Part shown: in pieces, positions 7,389 through 12,080 of the stretch | Numbering within the stretch: the first letter of the stretch is position 1 | Layout of the letters: every line of letters begins with the position of its first letter | NCBI GenBank assembly: GCA_036939755.1 | Contig: JALLAZ010001335.1 | Span: forward strand, 1-12,080 | Source: Stephanodiscus triporus | Lineage: Eukaryota; Bacillariophyta; Thalassiosirophyceae; Thalassiosirales; Thalassiosiraceae | Length of the DNA: 12,080 bases | Direction: 5' to 3' | Position numbers and translations under genes: made by a program | The notes under the pieces: generated by a model | Seen by the model: only the letters and a program-made list of their open reading frames with translations | What the model was told of the DNA's origin: nothing | Database searches by the model: none

Positions 7389-8344
7389 AGCATTAATGTC
7401 AGAAAGCCGTGACATGAAAGAATCGTGGAGCCTGCAAAAATGCATGCCATCGCGCATTTCCTTTGTGAAAATATCCGAAGGATTGAGCTTCCCAGAAACG
7501 TGTTTCACCGTGAGCAGTTTTTTTTATTGTATCCATTCACGGACAAAGTTTTCCCGAAGCTCGATGTGCCGAGCAGCTTTAGAAGTCATGTTATATGACC
7601 ATTTGACGCAAGCATCATTGTCGTTGAAGAGCAAAGTGGGTGAATCAACATCGGAGAGATCAAGTCCCGAGTCAATCAAGCTGCGACAAATGTTGCAAAA
7701 GTCCACAACCTTTTTAGAGGTTGCATTAGTCGCGCATATCTCCACCTCGCAAGAGCTGAGAGAAGTTTGGTCTTGACATTCAGCAAGCCAACCGACAGGA
7801 CCGCCATTCCAAAAAATGATGCCGCCGCTCATACTGCAAAATTTGAAAAGAGGAAGTAAGGTACCATCCACAACCACGTTGCCGATCCGAGAACCCCAAC
7901 AAGTGTCACTATAAGAAGAAAGAGTTGAGGATTTTGATGTAGTGGGAGGCAACGCGTCGGTGTAGGCTTCGACGTCCGTCGTAGGAGGGAAGTAGATGTG
8001 GGAGGAGTTTAGGAGTGCATGGGACCGACAGAGTCGGAGGTAAATGAGATACCGTAGTCATGTGTGGAATGAATGTAGTGAAGGGCATAGAGAGCAGCTT
8101 TCATATGACCGGACGAAGGCTTGTTGCTGTAAGAGGCAAGAAAGGAATGAACTGCAGAGAGGTCACAACGAGTGGAACAGGAGAGCCAACCGATACTACC
8201 GATGAGACTCTTGTAAGCAGCCGTGCGTCAAAGTTGAGCAGGAGAGTCATCGTTGTCAGTTGAAGGAGCAATGGAGTTGATGGGGACACCGGAACTGTAC
8301 GGTGTCACCATGGGAGTGATTTTGCGTGAGTCTTGAAAGAAACT
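7389..8344 (-). pseudogene. copia RNase H domain, broken
   Basis: This region continues RT and includes RNase H, which removes RNA from the RNA-DNA hybrid during reverse transcription. Reading down the minus strand, one frame runs from 8344 to about 8000 with TGA at 8228-8230 and TAA at 8009-8011. A frameshift near 7995-8005 then leads into the frame that holds the catalytic region. Acidic residues in the expected places are D in SYSDTCWG (about 7907), E in SSCEVEICA (about 7748) and D in LFNDNDACV (about 7622). TAA at 7524-7526 interrupts it again, after which the same frame resumes with HVSGKLNPSDIFTKEM, the usual C-terminal motif of copia polyproteins, and ends near DSFMSRL. The conserved residues remain readable, so decay seems moderate. 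Confidence 0.85.
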
Positions 8345-9345
8345 CTACACGAGATTGGAAGCAAAACCCGACTGGTTGAGATGGACAGAGACCAAAGAAG
8401 GAGTAATGCGCCACACGAAGTGAATGCCAAGGAACCATTCAACGACACCCATGAAGTCAACCTTGCAACGCTCGGCCAAGAGGCAACAGAAGAGTGACTC
8501 GACTGATGGATCTTCAGAGAAGTAAACAAAGTCATCAATGTAGAGGCCAAGAGTAAGAGGCGATGACGATTTGATACTCGGATCCGAAGGGTCAGAGATA
8601 AAGCCGGAGTAGAGGCAGGGATCTTCGAGGGAAGGAGTGAGACCGATTGAGATGAGAATAGCATTAATCTTGTCATACCAACTGCGACGGAGGCCATAAA
8701 GGGTCTTCAACAGAAGCCAATATTCATTGGGGTCGGCGTCCGGGTCGCCAGAAGGGGGACGGACGATCGTTGTTTCTTCAGGAGGAAGGATCCCTTGGCA
8801 AAATGCATTTTTGCAATCGCCTTGGCGTAGAGCACGTCGTTTTGACTAGTGATGAAACGGAGGGAGTCCTGATGGAGAACGGGGGCAAACCGATTGCTTT
8901 TACTCCAAATACGGTCTTCGTGATTCCCAAGGACGACAATTCTGGATTCTCGTCCTTTTTGATAGTTAACATGCACATAGTAGGGATAGCTTTTGGCGCA
9001 CCTTTTTCATGAAGAGCACAATATTCGCCAAGAGAAATTTTACGGTAGGTGTTGAGACTTTCAATACCTTGCTTTTCTTCGTGATAACTAGCCAACCAAA
9101 CCTCCCGATCCGGGTGAGAATCAGCAAGGGCTTTCAACAGAGTAGGAGGACATTCACGATGAAGATTGAAAGCGCTAATGAAGGAGGCAACTGGATCAAA
9201 TGTAGACTGAGTAGGAGAGGAAGAGGGTTGAAGGAAAGAGTGAGAGACATGGCCAGGAATCAGGAGGCCTTCGACACACAAATCAACCCAAGTGGTTGGG
9301 AGATTGGGGAGGTTGACTGTCCCCATTCTTCCTTGCGTTTATTTG
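8345..9345 (-). pseudogene. copia reverse transcriptase domain, broken
   Basis: RT copies the element RNA into DNA inside the virus-like particle. Three reading frames together cover the domain. The first (about 9326-8952) runs from VNLPNLPTTWVDLC to the copia RT start AIPTMCMLTIKKDE. The second (about 8952-8832) holds SRIVVLGNHEDRIW. The third (about 8831-8345) holds GDCKNAFCQGILPPEETTIV, KTLYGLRRS, the active-site YIDD at 8531-8542 in GLYIDDFVYFS, and VDFMGVVEWFLGIHF. It ends at a TAG at 8345-8347, after which the same frame continues. The first active-site aspartate would be the D of GDCKNAF. LRRSWYDK appears to lack a few residues that related RTs have between S and W. The sequence is clearly RT but cannot give an intact enzyme. 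Confidence 0.92.
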
Positions 9346-9850
9346 CACTGTACCAGCCAAGAGCATATGAGAAGAAGAATCATCACATATGACTCGTGTG
9401 CCAGGAGGATATAACTCTTCAACAGCCGGGTTATCATCTCGAAAAAGAGAACAGAACAGACCACCGTCGTATTTCATATCGCAATAGACAGAGCCAGGGA
9501 GCCAGTATGAATCAATCCCATAGCTATCGGGCTCGTAATATTGCTTGTTCCGAGGGTTGTAAACCAAAAGAGCATTTGAAGTAGGAGACCGACCAATCAC
9601 GATGCCATCCATTGTGTGGGCTTGATGTTTAGAGTGTTTAAGATCGCCGTCTTTGACATGATGGAAGTAACAAAGGGAGAAGAGAGGGACCCAAGTGACG
9701 CCATGAACCAATAAGAAAAGAGGCAAGACGCCCATGAATCTTGCCAGGAATGGCATTCATCATGTGAGCTGCATGGATGACGGCATAGAACCAGAAGGAG
9801 CGTGGCATTTGTTTTTCCGTTAGAGGAAGGGTAAGGGCAATGCGGTCGTT
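9346..9850 (-). pseudogene. copia integrase, C-terminal remnant only
   Basis: Integrase inserts the DNA copy into the host genome. Here only the end of its core and the C-terminal region remain. LTEKQMPRSFWFYAVIHAA and MMNAIPGKIHGRLAS (about 9823-9719) resemble the region around and after the last catalytic acid of copia integrases. A frameshift near 9717-9725 leads to LFSLCYFHHVKDGD, DGIVIGRSPTSNALLVYNP and KYDGGLFCSL, ending near LLAGTV (about 9346). The N-terminal HHCC zinc site and the two catalytic aspartates are not found between the zinc knuckle and this point. The join with the RT segment near 9345 also looks abrupt, as if more sequence was lost there. Confidence 0.8.
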
Positions 9851-11924
9851 AGATTTATGAGTAGTAGAGCCACCAGAGTAATCCACACCATCCTTGTCCC
9901 CAGCCCAGCAAAATTCAGGGCCAGAGTCATGGTCTCCCTCCGCAGCAACAGAGGCCATGAGGCCAGAGGGCGGTGAGGGCAAACCAACCATTGCAGAGGC
10001 ATCCGCAGAGGCAACCTGCCCCCCAGGAGAAGGAGAGGCAGCGGCAGGAGCAGGAGCAGGAGCAGGAGCACCAGAAGAGGCCAGAGCAGTGGCCGGAGAC
10101 ACAGAGGGGCCTTTCACCAACTTGAGATTGAGATCCTTGAGAAGAAGACAGTTGGCAGGCACATGCCATGGTTTCTCGGCCCGATGACAAATGGGACAGA
10201 TCCCAGTACCCGCAATGGCGCGGTCCCAACGAGTTTTGACAGTCTTGACGGAGAAGGAAGAAATTCATTCGAAAGGATTCTTCCATTCCTTTCCTTCCTT
10301 GTTGACGGCAACAGTAGAAGCGCCGGGACCAGCCTTGCGAGGGTTCTTTGGGAATCCGTCGTGATACTTGACATCGGCAACAATGGAATCGATAGTGGCA
10401 ACTTCCAAATCTTTATAACGAGAGCGGAATTGATCGAGAATGTCAGAGTAACACGGATGCAAACCGCGAATAAAGATCATGACAAGCAGGAGGGGAGGGA
10501 TGACGACTTTGCACCGAGACATATCCAAAACCAACCCATCGAAACGAGACCGAACTTCAACGATAGGCTCAGAGTCCCACTGAACGTCATTGAACAAAGA
10601 CATCAAAGTAGTGAAGGCGTCAGTGACCGAGTCGGGGCGGCAATGCCGATTGAGGACGTCAATCATCTCAAATCCTTTGCCATGATAACGCGAACCCGTG
10701 TTTTTGAAAAGAAAGCAAAGCCCCCCATTCTTGACAGCAATCCGAAGCTGACCCTCCCAATAGTGACTAGCTTCAGCATATGAAGCGTCAGTGACGAGGA
10801 GGGAATCAGAGCGCCAGGTGCGAAATTTGTCCGAACGAAGGTAGTAGGCAATCTCGTCTTCATGTCCAAATAACCCTTCACGTCCTTGATTTTGGATAGC
10901 TTGAAAGGCTCCGCAGGGCGGAGGGAAGGCTTGGCGAGGGGAGCAAGGGAGGTGGAGGAAGAGGAAGAGCTGGAAGAAGCCGCCGGCGGAGGAGAAGGGG
11001 CGACAGCAGGAGGAGCCGGAGCAATGCCGGGAGGAACCGCACCTGCCGAGAGAAGTCAACCGGACAAAGTGAGGTCGGAAGTCGAGGAAACAGAGAGATC
11101 CCCACGGGTCAAAGAACGCAGCGGAGAAACCACCGGAGGAGCGGTAGGGAGATGCCCCAGATGCAGGCACGTGAGGATGTCCCTGGAAAACGACCGAAGG
11201 AATTGCTGCGGGGATCGGCCCCGGAAAATTGTAGGCCCGGAAAGCTTCGTCGGTAGAGAAGGAAGAAAAACCAGAATAGCCAGGAGAACGCACAGAGGTA
11301 CGACGAAACCTCGTGCCCCCCAAACCCCCCATGCCCCCCGCGCCCCCCCCCATGACAGTAGAAGGACCGTCGACCCCATCAGGATCAGGGCAACGAGGGG
11401 GAGCTGGGAAAACAGAGACAGGGGCCGGCATAGAGCCGACCTGAGAACCCGACGCCCGAATGGCAGACACCACCGAAGGAGGGTCCAAGCCCCTGGCAAC
11501 AGAACCTGGGGGAGGAAGAAGGGGTTGCGAACGATCAGACCGAGAAGATGAGGCCGCGCGCTCGCGCTCAGAAGACGAGGCAGAAGAAGCTGTGCGAAGG
11601 AGCTCATGTCCCCGATGAATGATCAGGGGAGGGACTTCCTCGAATGGCCGAACGACGGCGCCAGAATGTTGTACCTGAAAGGCCGCCAAATCGGGACAGT
11701 TGTAGATGGCTATGACGACCGTAGTGGGCGCCGAAGGCGAGAAGAGCGGCATAATCACCGACAGTCACATCCGCCGCCCGGGCATAGAAATAACGATCGA
11801 CATCGTAGATGTTGCCCGGGAGGGGGGAAAGAACAAAGACCTTGGGGCCTGGAGTAGATGAGGCCGTCGGAGCGGGGGGAGGAAAGGCCGCCTGGGCGGG
11901 AGAAGATTCTTCAGCAGGATCCAT
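9851..11924 (-). pseudogene. copia gag (capsid and nucleocapsid), broken
   Basis: Gag packages the element RNA. It starts at the ATG at 11922-11924 (MDPAEESSPAQAA) in one frame. It passes to a second, Ser/Pro-rich frame between about 11770 and 11604, then to a third frame with APLAKPSLRPAEPFKLSKIK around 10900-10960, interrupted by TGA at 11056-11058. A one-base shift near 10866 returns to the second frame with the gag core: DEIAYYLRSDKF, LVTDASYAEASHYWEG, DAFTTLMSLFND and LVMIFIRGLHPCYSDILDQF, ending near VADVKYHDGF. TGA at 10265-10267 cuts this frame just before the zinc knuckle, and the same frame then continues through it. After the knuckle comes an Ala/Pro linker with a short GGAGCA microsatellite near 10045-10070. 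Domain order is clear, but exact frameshift points are approximate. Confidence 0.8.
10148..10198 (-). other. Variant gag zinc knuckle (C-X2-C-X7-H-X4-C)
   Basis: The encoded segment CPICHRAEKPWHVPANC has three cysteines and one histidine spaced like a retroelement nucleocapsid knuckle, which binds element RNA. The middle gap is seven residues instead of the usual four. It is in the same frame as the gag core but lies after the TGA at 10265-10267. Confidence 0.7.
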
Positions 11925-12080
11925 GGGAGAAGAGGGAAATTTTTTTGTTGTGTTGGATGACGTCCAACAACAAACCTGACCACAAGTTAATGCGGAATGT
12001 GCGGAATGTCTTCAAGAGAGGGGAGATAAATAAATAAACTACTTAATAAATTATCACAATTTCTACTTTGTACAAAATGG
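11925..12080 (-). other. Untranslated region upstream of gag, LTR and primer site not resolved
   Basis: A 5' LTR end and a tRNA primer-binding site are expected here. I see a 19-bp palindrome, TGTTGGA-TGACG-TCCAACA on the plus strand (11951-11969), a 9-bp tandem repeat (TGCGGAATG twice, 11991-12008) and AT-rich sequence from 12025 to the end. None matches the region downstream of the polypurine tract by eye, and no primer-binding site could be assigned. Confidence 0.4.
11991..12008 (+). repeat. 9-bp tandem repeat TGCGGAATG, two copies
   Basis: Two exact head-to-tail copies of TGCGGAATG, followed by T, lie in the untranslated region upstream of gag. It is short and may be chance. Confidence 0.7.

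Larger units (their letters stand above)
7042..11924 (-). mobile_element. Degenerate Ty1/copia LTR retrotransposon (diatom CoDi-like)
   Basis: The minus strand reads, in order, gag, zinc knuckle, integrase C-terminal remnant, reverse transcriptase and RNase H. Integrase before RT is the Ty1/copia arrangement, not the Ty3/gypsy one. Family signatures include KTLYGLRR and LGLYIDDFVYFS in RT, SYSDTCWG and FTKEM in RNase H, and MPRSFWFYA and DGIVIGRSPTSNA at the integrase end. The coding region is broken by stops at 10265-10267, 8345-8347, 8228-8230, 8009-8011 and 7524-7526, a further one at 11056-11058 in the gag tail frame, and by several frameshifts. Protease and the catalytic integrase core are absent. 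Coordinates give the internal region from candidate polypurine tract to gag ATG; both LTRs are unresolved and the upstream one may lie beyond the window. Confidence 0.9.

Noticed and set aside
10045..10070. GGAGCA repeat as a CRISPR or regulatory array
   Set aside because: It is a simple six-base microsatellite encoding Ala-Pro in the gag linker, without spacers.
9894..10187. Plus-strand Ala/Gly/Glu-rich frame
   Set aside because: Antisense of the gag linker and its GGAGCA repeat; no independent support.
10886..11551. Plus-strand Arg-rich 221-codon frame
   Set aside because: Antisense of the Ser/Pro-rich gag region; composition is explained by the complementary strand.
1..12080. tRNA, rRNA, riboswitch or bacterial operon signals
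   Set aside because: No tRNA box motifs, rRNA stretches or Shine-Dalgarno-led gene clusters were recognised; the window is eukaryotic.
11925..12080. Matching LTR pair flanking the copia element
   Set aside because: By-eye comparison with 6300-7041 gave no shared stretch long enough to claim an LTR pair.

Overview
Eukaryotic nuclear DNA, most likely from a diatom or another stramenopile. Three things point there: short GT-AG introns of about 90 nt, compact genes with a short divergent promoter, and a Ty1/copia retrotransposon whose gag and RT resemble the copia elements of diatom genomes (the CoDi group). The placement rests on family resemblance judged by eye, and no species can be named. 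Nothing looks prokaryotic: there is no operon layout, CRISPR array, rRNA or recognisable tRNA.

Layout. Positions 1-189 are AT-rich. At 190-611 a GC-rich open stretch reads like the 3' exon of an unknown plus-strand gene. A possible small two-exon plus-strand gene (670-1022) follows; its second exon holds a nearly perfect 78-bp tandem duplication. The best gene is on the minus strand at 1132-3238: an atlastin-type membrane GTPase with all G motifs, plus a two-helix hairpin that becomes readable only after removing a 91-nt intron. It shares a 321-bp divergent promoter with a plus-strand armadillo-repeat-like gene (3560-4996).

Positions 4997-6664 are a gene-poor, AT-leaning spacer with small tandem repeats. 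At 6665-6960 there is a 296-bp MITE-like element with imperfect inverted ends and TA at both borders. From about 7040 to 11924 the minus strand carries a decayed Ty1/copia element, read right to left as gag, zinc knuckle, a C-terminal integrase remnant, RT and RNase H. Protease and most of the integrase core are missing. At least five in-frame stops and several frameshifts interrupt the rest, so it is not autonomous. Its LTRs could not be resolved; the window ends 156 bp upstream of the gag start.

The atlastin and armadillo genes may be co-regulated through their common promoter, but the sequence does not link their functions. I found no convincing new multi-gene system. The most interesting items are the competing splice acceptors in the atlastin gene, the small duplicated gene, and the MITE beside the retrotransposon end.
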